64,000 nt of DNA from Lucinisca nassula (Eukaryota > Mollusca > Bivalvia > Lucinida > Lucinidae), in contig OY757016.1 in the NCBI GenBank assembly GCA_963580285.1, forward strand, positions 42,175,124 to 42,239,123, written 5' to 3'. Below are positions 1 through 9,649 of the stretch, piece by piece. Each line of letters opens with the position of its first letter. The stretch's first letter is position 1. The position numbers were made by a program, and so were the translations under genes. Below the pieces are notes generated by a model. The model did not search any database, was not told the DNA's origin, and saw only the letters and a program-made list of their open reading frames with translations.

Positions 1-180
1 CTCCCTTCTGCTGATTCAAGAGGGGCAGTTGTCAGTTTCTGGCGAAAGAATGTGCCCTGTACTGGTTAACCGCTTACGTATAAGCATGCCCAGGAAAAGT
101 GTGGATAGGTAAACTGACCGGCTCAAAAATGACCTAAAATACTGTTGACTGGGCCGTTAAACTCCAATACAAACAAACCA
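1..180 (+). mobile_element. SINE family S2, copy truncated by window edge
   Basis: The body matches the copies at 1245-1610 and 1655-1950 (shared phrases GGGCAGTTGTCAGTTTCTGG and AAAGAATGTGC). It ends in the tail module seen in other SINEs here: AAATGACCTAAAATACTG, then GTTGACTGGGCCGTTAAAC, then a CAAA-rich end. The tRNA-like head is not present. Confidence 0.65.
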
Positions 181-195
181 ATCAAAATTAATTTG

Positions 196-330
196 GAAAA
201 TGGCTGTACTTTTTGCAAACAGTGCAGGCCCTGATCAGACGCTGCAGGGTCTGATATGGGTCTGCACTGTTTACCAATTACCCGTTTTGGGGTTTCTGGT
301 ACAGTAAGAGTTAAAACTACAAATCCTACC
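196..330. mobile_element. Hairpin MITE of the CAGACCCTGATCAGACG family (P family)
   Basis: Contains the near-palindrome GCAAACAGTGCAGGCCCTGA ... GGGTCTGCACTGTTTACC around a short loop. The same core recurs at about a dozen places in the window, and the better-preserved copies carry TTAACCC ... GGGTTAA ends. No coding capacity. Confidence 0.6.
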
Positions 331-424
331 TTGTGCTCCAATCCCACCTGCATAACCAGAGTTGGTCTGAAACATTCATAGACATTTTATCAGAATGAAA
401 ATAATTTAAGCCATTCAACCCAGT

Positions 425-512
425 AGACTAATACAGGCATGTACGCAAACTGTGTAGATCCAGATGGGACAAGCCGTCTCATCAGAATCTGCACTATCTG
501 TCAGTGTTACTG
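425..512. mobile_element. Decayed P-family hairpin
   Basis: Same palindromic core as at 196-330 (GCAAACTGTGTAGATCCAGA ... AATCTGCACTATCTG) but more diverged. Terminal repeats are not recognisable. Confidence 0.4.
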
Positions 513-700
513 AATTTAAGTTCAACCCCTACTAACAACAATGGGAATGTCCAGATTGAAAGCTGGAAGAGTCCATTTCAGAAATGCAGGGGTGAAGGAC
601 CTTACACTTAACTACCACTTTGTAAGTTCAATTTCAAAAGCATACCATGTATTACCATGTGAAAAGGTTCGCAACCTTTGGACTGCTAATTGGCAGGTCT

Positions 701-864
701 CAGGGGTGTAAAATTCCACTCGCCCGCTCGCATTGGCGAGTTAATTTTAAAGCAGGGCGAGTGAGATTTTCTAAACTTTCTTCACTTTTTCTTCATTTTT
801 AGCATCTAAATAAAAAATTTAGATCATAAGGGCAAGTAAGTTTTAAGGAAATTTTACACCCCTG
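701..864. mobile_element. hAT-like MITE with 15-bp TIR
   Basis: Terminal inverted repeats CAGGGGTGTAAAATT and AATTTTACACCCCTG bound a 164-bp element with an internal palindromic CTCGCC segment. It is flanked by the direct repeat GGTCT on both sides (696-700, 865-869). CAGGG-type ends suggest the hAT superfamily, whose usual duplication is 8 bp; only 5 bp match here. Confidence 0.7.
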
Positions 865-917
865 GGTCTGGCAAAATTCTATTGTGAAGACTGATAATGA
901 AATCTTTGATACTATAA

Positions 918-1016
918 GAATCTTATATGGGTGTGAGGGGTGGATGGAAAAATCCGTCCCGAGGGTCACTGTCCGGCATCACGAGGCTTGCCACCCCTCA
1001 CACCCATATAGGATTC
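918..1016. repeat. 26-bp inverted repeat (long hairpin)
   Basis: Arms 918-943 and 991-1016 match at 25 of 26 positions around a 47-bp loop. The core arm is ATATGGGTGTGAGGGGTGG. Such a clean stem suggests a young foldback element, but no family is recognised. Confidence 0.6.
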
Positions 1017-1244
1017 CTTTTCTTGCATACCTTCTATTTCTATTGCGAATTTTTAATGCTGCTGTCACTTCGGTTACCGACGTCCGCCATTTTGTGATGA
1101 CACAACAGGAATGTTTAGTGACGTCACGCATGACGACGCCGTGCATGAGGTTGTAATCAACCAGTGCATTTATCAAACACGCGATTATATTCGATTTGGG
1201 GTCGGAACACCGGGGTCAGAACATAAATTTCTATCCCAGAGTAA

Positions 1245-1610
1245 AATCACGGATTTCCTTGTCTGGTGTGCAAGAAAGTGTTCTTTTTGCTAAGTCAAAA
1301 AGGGCAGCTGTCAGATGTGCAGAACTGGTTTACACTGGTTTATACTGCGAAGGAAAAGTGCAGATAGGTAAACCATGCTTGATATGCCATGAAATAAGTT
1401 AAACTGTTCAGCTTGATATGCCCTGAAATAAGTTAAACTGTTCACCTTGATATGCCCTGAAATAAGGTATACTGTTCAGCTTGATATGCCCTGAAATAAG
1501 GTATACTGTTCAGCTTGATATGCCCTGAAATAAGGTATACTGTTCAGCTTGATATGCCCTGAAATAGTATTGACTGGCTTGTTTAACTCGAATCAATCAG
1601 TTCGAAATGC
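1245..1610 (+). mobile_element. S2 SINE copy with internal minisatellite expansion
   Basis: The left part matches the S2 body (GGGCAGCTGTCAG, AGGAAAAGTGCAGATAGG) and the right part matches the S2 tail (ATAGTATTGACTGG, then TTTAACTCGAATCAA). Between them an S2 segment has been multiplied into a 34-bp array. Confidence 0.6.
1377..1567 (+). repeat. 34-bp minisatellite inside S2 SINE, about 5.6 units
   Basis: The unit begins GCTTGATATGCCCTGAAATA and ends AGGTATACTGTTCA. The first two units have TTAAACTG where later ones have GTATACTG, so homogenisation runs toward the right. Confidence 0.9.
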
Positions 1611-1654
1611 TGAAGCTTGTAGTCACAGCAATATAATTAACCAAATACACCTCA

Positions 1655-1950
1655 TACGAGCGGGGCTCGCTAGCTCAGCCAGATGTGCCCTTGACCGGTG
1701 ATGAGGCAGTTGAGGGTTCAATTCCTGCAGAGTCGAAAACATTCTTTCATGGGAATTTATCATGAAATCTTTCATACAGTCATTTTCTCTCTTCCACTGA
1801 TTCAAAATGGGCAGTCTGTCAGTTTCTGGTGAAAGAATGTGCACTGTTCTAGTTAATTGCTTATATACAAGCTGGGAAAGTAAACTGACCAGCTCAATAA
1901 GTTCTAAACAGTGTTGATTGGCCGAACCATTAAACTCAGTTCCCTTACAA
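1655..1950 (+). mobile_element. tRNA-derived SINE S2, near full length
   Basis: The head looks tRNA-derived, with an A-box-like TAGCTCAGCCAGATGTG and a B-box-like GGGTTCAATTCC. It is followed by the S2 body and a tail with GTGTTGATTGGCCGAACC and TTAAACTC. The region is not a functional tRNA because the acceptor and anticodon stems do not fold. Confidence 0.65.
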
Positions 1951-2139
1951 CACATTTCCTGAGCAGGCTAAATCATGATCTACTACGATGAAATAATGTT
2001 GCCAACCTTGCAGATATCAAACCCGCAAACTCCCGATCATCTCGCAGACATGCACGGATGTGCCAGGGTCTAGAACGACTGTGTAGATGGAGTCTTCACT
2101 GGACTGCCCAATTTATGTTTCTTAAATTTACCAGTCCCT

Positions 2140-2374
2140 GAACACTTGTCCTGCAAAATTAATTTTGCCATACCCATTTAATGGGTATGTCAAAATTAAG
2201 CAAGACAGGAGTTGAGGCATTTCTGACTATCAACCAATCAAATTACTTGATATAATGTACTGGTTCAAATTCACAAACTGAATAACAATGTAGATCACGA
2301 TCAGAAGCCATCTGATCTTGATCTACATGTTCTACAAAGACAGGGGTTACTGTGGTTCAACAGGACAAGTGTTC
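2140..2374. mobile_element. MITE with perfect 14-bp TIR
   Basis: Ends are GAACACTTGTCCTG and CAGGACAAGTGTTC. The interior holds two further palindromes: CATACCCATTTAATGGGTATG near 2169 (described by its halves CATACCCATT/AATGGGTATG) and a GTAGATC...GATCTAC hairpin at 2292-2328. No coding capacity. Confidence 0.75.
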
Positions 2375-2394
2375 ACCCAATTTTATAGGGGGAA

Positions 2395-2605
2395 AATCCA
2401 AAAGGGGACACTGGCAAACAGTGCAGTCTCAGATCAGAGGCCATAAAACACAGGCCACTAAACACGTCCGATCAGCACCTTCACTGCTTGGACTAAGTTC
2501 AGCCCTTTTCTTGATAAATTTTTAGAAGTTACTCAACCCGACACCCCCAAATTTTGAAACTAACTTCTGGTGTATATAAGGGGAAGATTCCAGACAAAAT
2601 GGGTC
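2395..2605. mobile_element. P-family MITE, diverged
   Basis: Shares CAAACAGTGCAG, the ACTCAACC(C/T)GACACCC segment and the TATATAAGG segment with the copy at 19085-19320. The ends are eroded. Confidence 0.5.
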
Positions 2606-2649
2606 ACCCATGAGGGACACTGGAGAATAAACAAGCAACACTTGGGTGA

Positions 2650-2803
2650 CAACTATTCAAAATTGCCATTTGGGGAGGTAAATCGCTGGTTTTCAGTCAG
2701 AAATTCGGTTTTGCAGTGAACTGCCAGCAGAGCCGTAAAACGGAATTTGCAACCGTAAAACAGACTATTTACCTTCCCAAATGACAATTTTCAATATAGT
2801 TAT
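2650..2803. mobile_element. Palindromic MITE, about 30-bp imperfect TIR
   Basis: The left arm includes AAAATTGCCATTTGGGGAGG then TAAAT, and the right arm includes ATTTACCTTCCCAAATGACA then ATTTT. The arms are inverted copies with a few mismatches. Confidence 0.6.
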
Positions 2804-3107
2804 CCCCATTCTAATACACTTATTCAGTTGTTTTGTTACAAAATGTACTATTTGGCTCTAAGGGGCAAGCCCTGTGGGCTGCGTAAAACCAAATGCCAGC
2901 CAATGAAAAGCAATGTTACGGGATGACGTCGGGTTTCCAACAGTATATGATTATCACAGAATAAACTGTTGCAAATTTCTGACGTTACCCAATAAAATGT
3001 AGCATTACATATGTGAGTCCATCAGAATTGTTGTTTAGCAAACACTAGACTCAACTTCCTCCCAAGAGTCGCAAAGACGCTATAGTGAAATGAGTAACTA
3101 TACATAC

Positions 3108-3157
3108 CTCTTGCTGCTTGAGTGCCGCTGCCTGTCCTGGATGGAAGCTGCCTTGCA
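3108..3157 (-). CDS. FAM120: FAM120-family gene, exon 5 (last exon found in window)
   Basis: A 50-nt exon on the minus strand. The acceptor is TCTCTGTTGTAG before 3157 and the donor is GAG|GTATGT after 3108. It starts by completing the split codon left by exon 4 (phase 1 to phase 1) and ends in phase 0. It encodes a short Gln/Ala-rich stretch (about VQGSFHPGQAAALKQQE). This fits the low-complexity linker that follows the PIN-like region in FAM120 proteins, but the sequence alone would be too short to identify. The call rests on phase, splice sites and order. Exon 6 was not found in 1-3107 and probably lies beyond the left edge. Confidence 0.7.
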
Positions 3158-3177
3158 CTACAACAGAGAATTACACA

Positions 3178-3385
3178 TTAACCCATTGTAGTGGACTGTT
3201 CCATTTGCTATATTTTTGATAAGTCCCTTTGTCATATAAGGGGTGTCAGGCCTATTTTTTTGTTTTTATTCCACTTTTGACGGAAAATTGTGTTTGCAAA
3301 TAGTGCAGACCCTGATGAGACGACGTGTTCTGGAGCATCCGATCTGAGCCTGCACTTTAGGGGTTTCCCATATGCAATGGGTTAA
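3178..3385. mobile_element. piggyBac-type MITE (P family), TTAA-flanked
   Basis: Begins TTAACCCATTG and ends CAATGGGTTAA, a perfect 11-bp inverted repeat that includes the TTAA target. The centre holds the family palindrome (GCAAATAGTGCAGACCCTGA). TTAA plus CCC ends is the piggyBac pattern. A paralogue lies at 25010-25236. Confidence 0.7.
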
Positions 3386-3494
3386 AAAAAGCACATTTAA
3401 GAGACAAACACTGTCAACACTGTATAGGTCAAAAAAGCAAAAAAGTTAGTTCAAACTAAGAGAAACACAGTGGACCAGACCAATTGGCATATGA

Positions 3495-3653
3495 GTGAGT
3501 GTTTGAGTTTTATGTCCCACCAACAGCTAAGGCCATATGGAGACGGGACCTCGGTTTAAAGACTCATCCGAAAGTCTGGAGAAGCCCGGGATCGATCCTG
3601 CGATCCCTGGTTTACAAGGCGAGTAGTGTAACCACTACACCATGGAGGCTTCT
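3495..3653 (-). mobile_element. tRNA-derived SINE S4 with perfect 13-bp TSD
   Basis: On the minus strand the head reads GCCTCCATGGTGTAGTGG (A box) and later GGATCGATCCC (B box). The element is flanked by AATTGGCATATGA at 3482-3494 and 3654-3666, a perfect 13-bp duplication that fixes both ends. It lies in intron 4 of the FAM120 gene. Confidence 0.85.
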
Positions 3654-3743
3654 AATTGGCATATGAACCTTAGCAATACCCGATACAACTCGTGACAAAA
3701 TTGATGATTTGCAAAAAGAAAAATATTTATTTCTGTGACTTAC

Positions 3744-3850
3744 CTGCTCTTGGTCTGTATTTAAGGAAGCCATCTTGTGTTCCATTGCTGTAGTACTGTA
3801 CACTTTGCCGTAGTTTGGACACAAGCTCCTGTTTGTTTCCTTTCGAGTTT
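3744..3850 (-). CDS. FAM120: FAM120-family gene, exon 4
   Basis: A 107-nt exon on the minus strand between acceptor GATACTTTTACAG and donor CAG|GTAAGT, both strong. It completes an Arg codon split after exon 3 (phase 2) and ends in phase 1. The translation includes KLRQSVQYYSNGTQDGFLKY. The QYYS segment after a basic helix resembles the conserved region that follows the PIN-like domain in vertebrate FAM120 proteins. Only this frame is open and matches, which also settles the donor of exon 3. Confidence 0.88.
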
Positions 3851-3929
3851 CTGTAAAAGTATCAATCCAGTTAAGACTCCAATGCCTTGCATTGATAATT
3901 AATCCTTGTCCTGTTGAATACTGAGGATC

Positions 3930-4016
3930 TTACACTCATGGTCATTTCATGTGATATTTAGGAAACGAGCCTTTGGCGAGTTTCTTAAATTTCATATGAA
4001 ATGACCACGAGGGTAA
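3930..4016. repeat. Inverted repeat (foldback) in intron 3
   Basis: Arms TTACACTCATGGTCATTTCAT and ATGAAATGACCACGAGGGTAA surround a centre with GAAACGAGCC/GCGAGTTTC. Probably a small MITE remnant. Confidence 0.55.
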
Positions 4017-4247
4017 TATTCTGTTTAAAATATGACCACTTTAAATTGGATTTTATCGCCTTTGAATTTGCCAACTGCAAAAGCTGCTTATATTTTTCAG
4101 CAAAAATAGTTGGTACTTTTGCTATATTAAATGATCACAGGTTTAAACAATACGTTAACAACTTGTCAGTTTTGAACAACTGGCCCCAGTCTTTGGCTGT
4201 TGAACTATCAAATGAATAGGTAATTTATTCCTGTTAATTCACCAACC

Positions 4248-4526
4248 ATCACGAAAACACACCTATATAATTTTGACCCCTCGAACCCCACTTTTATATA
4301 GTAAAACTGGGGTGTACAGGGGTAAACCTTATTTTTCTTATTTCCGCTCTAAAATATAGATTGTGGGTACCCGTTAGAACCGCCTCGATGAGGCGGTTCT
4401 AATGAGTTCCCACAATCTATATTTTGAGCAGAAATAAGAAAAATATAACAATTTTTCATCTAAAATCTTCCGTTTTAGGTGATGAAATTTACAGTGTATT
4501 TGTATAGGCATGTTTTCATAATGTGA
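4248..4526. mobile_element. Foldback MITE (F family), near full length
   Basis: Outer arms TCACGAAAACACACCTATAT and TTTGTATAGGCATGTTTTCA. The centre is a perfect-looking stem AGAACCGCCTCG/AGGCGGTTCT flanked by AATCTATATTTTGAGCAGAA copies in opposite orientation. The same element recurs many times at 36.7-40.0 kb and near 47.8 and 52.9 kb. Confidence 0.7.
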
Positions 4527-4724
4527 ATGATAAACAGTGAAGATCCAGATTACATGGCTTCTTCGGAAGCCATCTCCACTGTTTGTAAAGGTAGATCGTT
4601 TCCAAAGAAGATGACACCTCTTTATCATTTATTTTTCACTTTTCATTTAGTTATGGAACTCAAAATTTTGAGAGGAACAGAAATAATTCCCATTTTTATT
4701 CCCAATAGATTTTGATTGCATTGA

Positions 4725-5292
4725 GGTATAATGTCCCCATCAACACTAATAGGTCACTTTGGAGTGTGTGTGTGTGTGTGAATTTGGGTTTAACGTTGCT
4801 TTCAACAATTTTTCAGTCATATCACGACGGTGTCTAGTTGCGACAGGGAGCTCAATGCTCACTTTTATAGTGCTGCCTCACTGAAGTATCATGTTCCAGA
4901 CACATTACATGATACCACACCCAGTCACATTATCCTGACACCGAGTCGACCAGTCTTAGCTCTACCCCGTAAATCTGAGTGCCAAGCGAGGAGCAGCTAG
5001 TACCATTTTTAACGACTTTGGTATGTCGCGGCCCGGGATTGAACCCGTGACCTCCCGTTCCCCGGAGCGCACACTCTACCAACTGAGTTATCGGGGCTGG
5101 TGGGTCACTTTGGAGACGCTGCTTCTAATTTTGTGGGACTTTTACCCGACATTGAGATGAAATGATACCAATCCATGCCGCATCTCATAAGGCTTATATG
5201 CATTGGAGACCACTTTACCTGGGCAGGCTGAGAACCTCTAAGCAGTTTACTGTCAGTTTCAGCCCAATCTATTTCTCCAAGCCCCAATGGGT
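4725..5292 (-). mobile_element. SINE family A, copy split by SINE S1
   Basis: The tail part lies at 4725-4764 and the body and head at 5103-5292 (minus-strand orientation). S1 (4765-5102) sits between two copies of GGTCACTTTGGAG, so S1 inserted into this older A element. Confidence 0.75.
4765..5102 (-). mobile_element. tRNA-derived SINE S1 with (AC)n tail, 13-bp TSD
   Basis: The head on the minus strand reads GCCCCGATAACTCAGTTGG (A box) and GGTTCAATCCCGGG (B box). The body is about 300 bp and ends with AGCAACGTTAAACCCAAATT and an (AC)8 tail. The target-site duplication GGTCACTTTGGAG at 4752-4764 and 5103-5115 is perfect. A second copy lies at 41540-41934. Confidence 0.88.
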
Positions 5293-5544
5293 GGGTGAGA
5301 ATTTGGCAATAGAAGGTATTAAAGTTTTAATAAAGTGGTTGCTGGCGGGAAGAGAGATGGTTGCTTGGCAGAGGTTAAATATACAGTAAACTGCTTTGGG
5401 GAAATATTTGTGGCTGTTGTAGAGAGGTGATTGTTGAATAGGTTACCATTAATGGATGTTTTACTGTATACACATCCTCTCTGGCCAAAAGGTACATGTA
5501 GTTATCAAAAGAGACATACCGTAATGATCCTAAGTATTTGAACA
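5293..5544. other. Intron 3 sequence, no recognised feature
   Basis: Ordinary intronic sequence with no splice-flanked open frame that fits the FAM120 model. Confidence 0.4.
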
Positions 5545-5630
5545 GACAGACCTAAGCAAACACTGTAGACCCAGATCAGAGCAGTCAGATCCGGGTCTAC
5601 AATGTTCGTTATTCTGTCTGCACTTTTTGG
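5545..5630. mobile_element. P-family hairpin remnant
   Basis: CAAACACTGTAGACCCAGATCAGA-like left arm (first part CAAACACTGTAGACCCAGAT) and GATCCGGGTCTACAATGTTC right arm form a stem. Confidence 0.5.
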
Positions 5631-5884
5631 AATCCTTGCTGGATTGTGAAACAAATTTGTTAAGATTTGAAGAGAATAACAGCAAGTCCTCAAGGTTTGA
5701 TTTGAGGTGTAACGTCATCGTCAACACTATTCAGTAGGGCTGGCTAATCGGAGCTGAAAAGATAATTGATTATCCGTCCTGTCATTGTGATCAATCACAC
5801 AAAATTGGTCATAATTTTACCTGTCTGGCTTTCTGTCCCAGCATGACACCTACCATCTGTTACAGTTTACCATATGTATTAGAA

Positions 5885-5986
5885 ACAGACAGGCCTGAGC
5901 AAACAGTGTAGACCCATATGAGACGCCGCAAAAGACACCGCAAAACGCGGCGTCTCATCAGGGTCTGCACTGTTTGCCACTCACCC
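5885..5986. mobile_element. P-family hairpin, well preserved
   Basis: Left arm GCAAACAGTGTAGACCC, centre with GACGCCGCAAAAGACACCGC, right arm GGGTCTGCACTGTTTGC. TTAA ends are not preserved. Confidence 0.55.
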
Positions 5987-6083
5987 AGCTATCTTAGACA
6001 CAATTTTGGGTATTTAATGGTACTTATCAAATAATCGATTACAAGCAAAACAGTAATGATAATCATTTTGTGGTATTTATGGG

Positions 6084-6639
6084 TCGATTTAAGGTGCATT
6101 ATTGAGCTCCCGGGTCTCAATTTTTTTTTTCTGGTTTTTATCCTCAATGCATACTCCTTTGTCATGTGTACATTTTTGGAGCTAAATACAGCTTCAGAAC
6201 TTTGTGAAAATGGTCGTTTTCATTCGTGTTTACCCTTCGCTCTGAACATGTGTTCGGAATTTCTGTTCTAAAAATAAATCTGTCACTTTACACATACATG
6301 GCGACAGTATCGTCTCTGAGTGTCAATACTTATGGCATGGTATTCAGCGTAATATTTTTTCCGATTCAGGCATGGCCTAAGCAAACAAGGCCAAAAATGA
6401 ACATCGCATAATGTCATATATGGGGATTCTATTTTTGTCACGAACTAAAAATAGATCCAACTAGTGTTCGAAACCTAGTTAGGGAATCCCTCTCGAATTC
6501 ATTTAACTGTCATCATAATTGTTCGCATTTTTGCATAAAATGCATTCATTTTTATTGTTTTAAAGAAAAATTCCGGCTATATGTATTTTATTTTTGGAAG
6601 CATTTTTTCTGCATAGCTCAATAATGCACCTTTAATCGA
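6084..6639. mobile_element. Non-autonomous DNA element with 25-bp inverted ends
   Basis: Arms 6084-6108 and 6615-6639 match at 24 of 25 positions (AAGGTGCATTATTGAGCT core) and are bordered by TTTAA. The 500-bp interior has no ORF of note. A TTAA target is possible. Confidence 0.65.
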
Positions 6640-6871
6640 TTATATGATTAATCGTGTCAGCCTTACTATTTAGAGTGTCTGAACTTTTAGGATTTTTATG
6701 GTATAAGAGGATACTCAGGATAGGTATTGGCTGTGCATGGTACATATCTTATCAGATGACAACATACGGATCCCTTTCACTGAAAACCTATCTTTGGGAA
6801 TTTTGGCCCAGGTTAGACACAAACTGGCCTGCACGCTTCGAAAAAAGGTTTTCTCATGAATTGATGCATTA

Positions 6872-7014
6872 ACCCTTTCTGGAAATAATTACTGGCTGAA
6901 AATTTTGCAAACAGTAGGTCCTGATCAGACGCCTGGTTCTGCGGCGTCTGATCTGGGCCTGCACTGTTTGCCAACTACCCTTCTGGGTTTCTGGTACTAA
7001 TTGGGTAAAAATTG
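6872..7014. mobile_element. piggyBac-type MITE (P family)
   Basis: Begins TTAACCCTTTCTGG and ends TTGGGTAA with the central palindrome (GCAAACAGTAGGTCCTGATC ... GATCTGGGCCTGCACTGT). It lies just downstream of exon 3 in intron 3. Confidence 0.55.
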
Positions 7015-7046
7015 TTTTCTCACGACGTGGCTCACACTCACTGTAC

Positions 7047-7141
7047 CTGAAAATCGGTTCTCCCACTGCATCAATGTTGCTAACGTCTGGTAAACTGCGC
7101 ACATAATCAACAACAGCTCTTATAACATTCTCTGGACTGGG
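7047..7141 (-). CDS. FAM120: FAM120-family gene, exon 3
   Basis: A 95-nt exon on the minus strand with acceptor TGATTATTTTTCAG and donor CAG|GTACAG. It enters in phase 0 and leaves in phase 2. The translation contains NVIRAVVDYVRSLPD, resembling the conserved V-I-K-A-V-A-D-Y-V-R block of FAM120 proteins. A second GT five bases downstream (ACA|GTGAGT) looks stronger by consensus, but only the first donor keeps exon 4 open and in the family-like frame. Confidence 0.88.
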
Positions 7142-7255
7142 CTGAAAAATAATCACATTTGCTGAGACATGACAAGTAAAATCTTCATTCATGTTACATA
7201 GCTCGAGATCAGGAATATTTTTCATCGGAACAGTACATATATTTTACTTACAGCA

Positions 7256-8282
7256 TTGTCAACTAATAAAGCTTGGAATGTCATGTGCATTATCAGCTAA
7301 TAAAGCTTGAAATTTCATGAGAATTATCTGCTAATAGAGCTTGGTATTTCATGTGAATTATCTGCTAATAAAGCTTGGAATTTCATGTGAATTATCAGCT
7401 AATAAAGCTTGGAATGTCATGTGCATTATCAGCTAATAAAGCTTGAAATTTCATGTGAATTATCTGCTAATAAAGCTTGGTATTTCATGTGAATTATCTG
7501 CTAATAAAGCTTGGTATTTCATGTGTATTGTCAGCTAATGAAGCTTGGTATTTCATGTGAATTGTCTGCTAATAAAGCTTGGTATTTCATGTGTATTGTC
7601 AGCTAATAAAGCTTGGTATTTCATGTATTGTCAGCTAATAAAGCTTGGTATTTCATGTGAATTGTCTGCTAATAAAGCTTGGTATTTCATGTGTATTGTC
7701 AGCTAATAAAGCTTGGTATTTCATGTGTATTGTCAGCTAATAAAGCTTGGTATTTCATGTGAATTATCTACTAATAAAGCTTGGTATTTCATGTGAATTG
7801 TCTGCTAATAAAGCTTGGTATTTCATGTGAATTATCTGCTAATAAAGCTTGGTATTTCATGTGAATTGTCAGCTAATTAAGCTTGGTATTTCATGTGAAT
7901 TGTCTGCTAATAAAGCTTGGTATTTCATGTGAATTATCTACTAATTAAGCTTGGTATTTCATGTGAATTGTCAGCTAATAAAGCTTGGTATTTCATGTGA
8001 ATTGTCTGCTAATAAAGCTTGGTATTTCATGTGAATTGTCTACTAATAAAACTTGGTATTTCATGTGAATTATCTACTAATAAAGCTTGGTATTTCATGT
8101 GAATTGTCAGCTAATAAAGCTTGGTATTTCATGTGAATTGTCTGCTAATAAAGCTTGGTATTTCATGTGAATTGTCTGCTAATAAAGCTTGGTATTTCAT
8201 GTGAATTGTCTGCTAATAAAGCTTGGTATTTCATGTGAATTGTCTGCTAATAAAGCTTGGTATTTCATGTGAACTGTCTGCA
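7256..8282. repeat. 34-bp minisatellite, 30 copies, in intron 2
   Basis: Thirty head-to-tail copies of a unit starting GCTAATAAAGCTTGGTATTT and ending CATGTGAATTGTCT. By eye, most units differ at only a few positions (GTC/ATC, GAATT/GTATT, AATAAA/AATTAA), and homogeneity is highest at 7750-8280. Each unit has an AAGCTT site and, on the plus strand, an AATAAA hexamer; the gene is read from the other strand. There are no spacers between units, so this is not CRISPR-like. Confidence 0.97.
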
Positions 8283-8481
8283 ATTAATGCTAAAACTGCA
8301 AGTAACTATATTCATGAATTTACAGTATTACATTCTTGTCAAGGAAATACACAAAACCTTCAGGCAAAATAAATTTGCTACTTCCAGGGGAAACTTTTTC
8401 CCCTGGAAAAGAACTTGAACATTGCTTGTTTAATGTGATAAGCTCAGGCATGTAAGAAGTTCAAGGATTTTTTGCACCAAC

Positions 8482-8570
8482 CTTGACTGATTTCCCAGAA
8501 TCCTGAGCAGCCCTTGCTATAAGTTCTTTAAAGAATTCATACAGGTCTTCTTCTGTGAGAATGTGATTAC
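8482..8570 (-). CDS. FAM120: FAM120-family gene, exon 2
   Basis: An 89-nt exon on the minus strand with acceptor CCTTGGTTGCAG and donor AAG|GTTGGT. It completes the split Gly codon of exon 1 and continues as GNHILTEEDLYEFFKEL, the G-N-H-I-L-x-x-E-D-L block that follows the A-A-L-L-G motif in FAM120 proteins. It leaves in phase 0, matching exon 3. Confidence 0.93.
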
Positions 8571-8589
8571 CTGCAACCAAGGATACAGA

Positions 8590-8914
8590 AAATGTTCAAT
8601 CGATTAAAACAGTAAAAAGTTTAACATCTACTTCAAAACTGTAAACAAGCACATCAATCAAATATTCAACTTATGCCATCAAGGCATCAAACACAAACTG
8701 TAACACGAAAGAGAGTATGAGCCGAATGTGACAAGATGTGTTTGTGAAACACGAACATGTCCCCGGGCATGGTCATTTTTTATTCAAGGTTGCTCACAGT
8801 TCAAAGTCAAGGTCACAGGTCAAGATTGGGCAAGGGCGAAAGTAAAGGAATTTAAGGGTAAAACAAAATAGTCTGTTCTCGTTCAGGACAGATTTTCCAG
8901 CTTACAAAGACAAT
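8590..8914. other. Intron 1 sequence, no gene seen
   Basis: Contains a short AAGTCAAGGTCACAGGTCAA segment like those in the ATIR/hairpin elements. Otherwise nothing recognised. Confidence 0.4.
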
Positions 8915-9077
8915 CAACCAGCTTATATGCATTGGATTGTCCAACTCTTCACTTTGCCTGGGCAAGCTTAGTCCTCCTAAGCGGTTTACCAGTAGTCGAC
9001 TCATTTGTGGTCAGTTTCAGCTCTGCATGGAAGCACCATGCAGCCCAATCTATTTCTCCAAGCCCCGATGGGCAGGG
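8915..9077 (-). mobile_element. SINE A fragment (head half)
   Basis: The head-side sequence of family A, including CAGCCCAATCTATTTCTCCA and CCCCGATGGGC. The tail half is missing. A (TA)n tract follows at 9080-9100. Confidence 0.65.
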
Positions 9078-9207
9078 GCAGTATATATATATATATATGT
9101 ATGTCTTGATACTCAAACATGGGACATTGACAAACAGTGACCTGGATCAGACACTGCTAAATGCAAGGCCTGATTAACTACACTGTTTTCTTGAAAGTAC
9201 AGATGTC

Positions 9208-9325
9208 AAGGGTTAACCCATATATGCCTAGCGTCCCATTTATGGGACATTGACAAACAGTGTAGACCCAGATCAGACGCCACATTTTGCAGCATCTGAT
9301 CTGGGTCTACACTGTGGGTCATATA
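9208..9325. mobile_element. P-family hairpin MITE
   Basis: TTAACCCATATATGCC start and central arms GTGTAGACCCAGATCAGACG / ATCTGATCTGGGTCTACACT. The right end is diverged. Confidence 0.5.
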
Positions 9326-9394
9326 TGGCCTGTCAACATTAACCTCATCAAGATTTTTTAAGTCCATGCATTGACCATCCTTGATTGAAAACCC

Positions 9395-9560
9395 CACTTT
9401 GCAAAAATCTGGGGTTTACATATTTTCCTCATTTTTTGCACACAACAGCTTTAATAGAACATGTAGATTGTGTGCACTTTAAAAGCTGCCTCAATAAGGC
9501 AGTTCAAACAACCACCCACAACCTGAAATAAGAAATATATATATCACATTTAAAAGGGCC
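9395..9560. mobile_element. Diverged F-family foldback
   Basis: Shares the AGATTGTG..CACT / GCCTC..AAGGC stem pattern and GAAATAAGAAA end with the F family, but is strongly decayed. Confidence 0.35.
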
Positions 9561-9649
9561 ATGTTTGGAGACATGAAAGAGTTAACCAAATTACTATGTC
9601 ACAATGTTTTGTATTGTTCTTCATTGTTACTATTTCACCCGAATGTAGG

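Noticed and set aside
1..3107. Exon 6 of the FAM120-family gene
   Set aside because: No open segment with matching phase 0 acceptor and recognisable family sequence was found on the minus strand.
7256..8282. Regular 34-bp direct repeats like a CRISPR array
   Set aside because: The repeats are contiguous with no unique spacers and lie in a eukaryotic intron.
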